Part shown: one piece after another, positions 13,595-13,770 of the stretch
Position numbering within the stretch: the stretch's first letter is position 1
Layout of the letters: each line of letters starts with the position of its first letter
Assembly (NCBI GenBank): GCA_043101635.1
Contig: JBICIE010000008.1
Span: 1 to 13,770 of the forward strand
Direction: 5' to 3'
Length of the DNA stretch: 13,770 nucleotides
Origin: CAYMJK01 sp043101635
Lineage (GTDB): Bacteria; Planctomycetota; Phycisphaerae; Phycisphaerales; UBA1924
The notes under the pieces: generated by a model
Seen by the model: only the letters and a program-made list of their open reading frames with translations
What the model was told of the DNA's origin: nothing
Database searches by the model: none
Translations under genes and position numbers: made by a program

Positions 13595-13770
13595 ATGAGC
13601 CCCCTGCGCAGGCGGGACATCCCCAACGCCCTGACGCTGCTGCGACTGGTTCTCGCCGCGGCGACCATCGGGCTGCTCAGCGCCTGGCCGGGGCCGACCG
13701 GGGCCTCGCTGGACCTGATGCTGCTGGGCGGCGCCGCCCTGTTAGCCATCGGCGGCGTCGGTGATGGCCG
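13595..13770 (+). CDS. Probable CDP-alcohol phosphatidyltransferase, N-terminal 58 codons (3' end outside window)
   Basis: The frame from ATG at 13595 is open to the right edge. It begins MSPLRRRDIPNALTLLRLV, closely matching the N-terminus of PgsA/PssA-type enzymes (basic residues, then IPNxLTLxRxxL leading into the first membrane helix), and continues with a second hydrophobic segment at about 40-54. These membrane enzymes transfer a phosphatidyl group from CDP-diacylglycerol to glycerol 3-phosphate or another alcohol. The catalytic DxxDGxxAR motif would begin about where the window ends; D57 could be its first Asp, but the rest is not visible, so the substrate and family call rest on the N-terminus alone. 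No Shine-Dalgarno sequence precedes the ATG. TACCAT at 13582-13587 could be a -10 element placing the transcript start at or next to the ATG. The gene diverges from nuoJ. Confidence 0.6.
   Translation, partial: MSPLRRRDIPNALTLLRLVLAAATIGLLSAWPGPTGASLDLMLLGGAALLAIGGVGDG

Overview
The window is GC-rich bacterial DNA, most likely from a member of the Planctomycetota, possibly a Phycisphaerae-like lineage. The best clue is the large minus-strand gene at the left edge. Its N-terminus is arginine-rich and carries a LEPRQLL motif, the hallmark of the LEPR-XLL family of giant secreted or surface proteins found mainly in Planctomycetota. Phylum is inferred from this motif and GC content only; the finer placement is a guess.

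Layout: (1) 1-5055, minus strand: the first 1685 codons of a giant extracellular-type protein that runs off the left edge, with a pre-peptidase C-terminal (PPC)-like domain and many beta-strand repeats. (2) 5056-5757: a 702-base gap with no convincing gene but much inverted-repeat structure: a 9-bp palindrome in the giant gene's leader, a run of three hairpins ending in an intrinsic-terminator-like U run (plus strand), and a leader with competing pairings just before the next gene. (3) 5758-6723, plus strand: an unassigned polytopic membrane protein. (4) 6728-13463, minus strand: a compact respiratory complex I membrane-arm operon, transcribed nuoJ-nuoK-nuoL-nuoM-nuoN. (5) 13464-13594: a short divergent intergenic region. 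(6) 13595 to the right edge, plus strand: the start of a probable CDP-alcohol phosphatidyltransferase.

The five nuo genes encode the membrane subunits NuoJ, K, L, M and N, which form most of the proton-pumping arm of NADH:quinone oxidoreductase. They are translationally coupled: three of the four junctions are 4-base start/stop overlaps and the fourth has a 10-base gap. Four of the five starts are GTG or TTG. nuoA-nuoI are not in the window and nuoI is not directly upstream of nuoJ, so the complex is probably encoded at more than one locus. NuoJ, NuoL and NuoM carry extra segments (an N-terminal extension, inserted loops, His-rich loops, low-complexity tails) beyond the usual core.

I found no IS element, CRISPR array, tRNA, rRNA or phage gene. 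The most novel material is the structured intergenic region and the unassigned membrane protein; the rest is recognisable core metabolism plus one lineage-typical giant surface protein.
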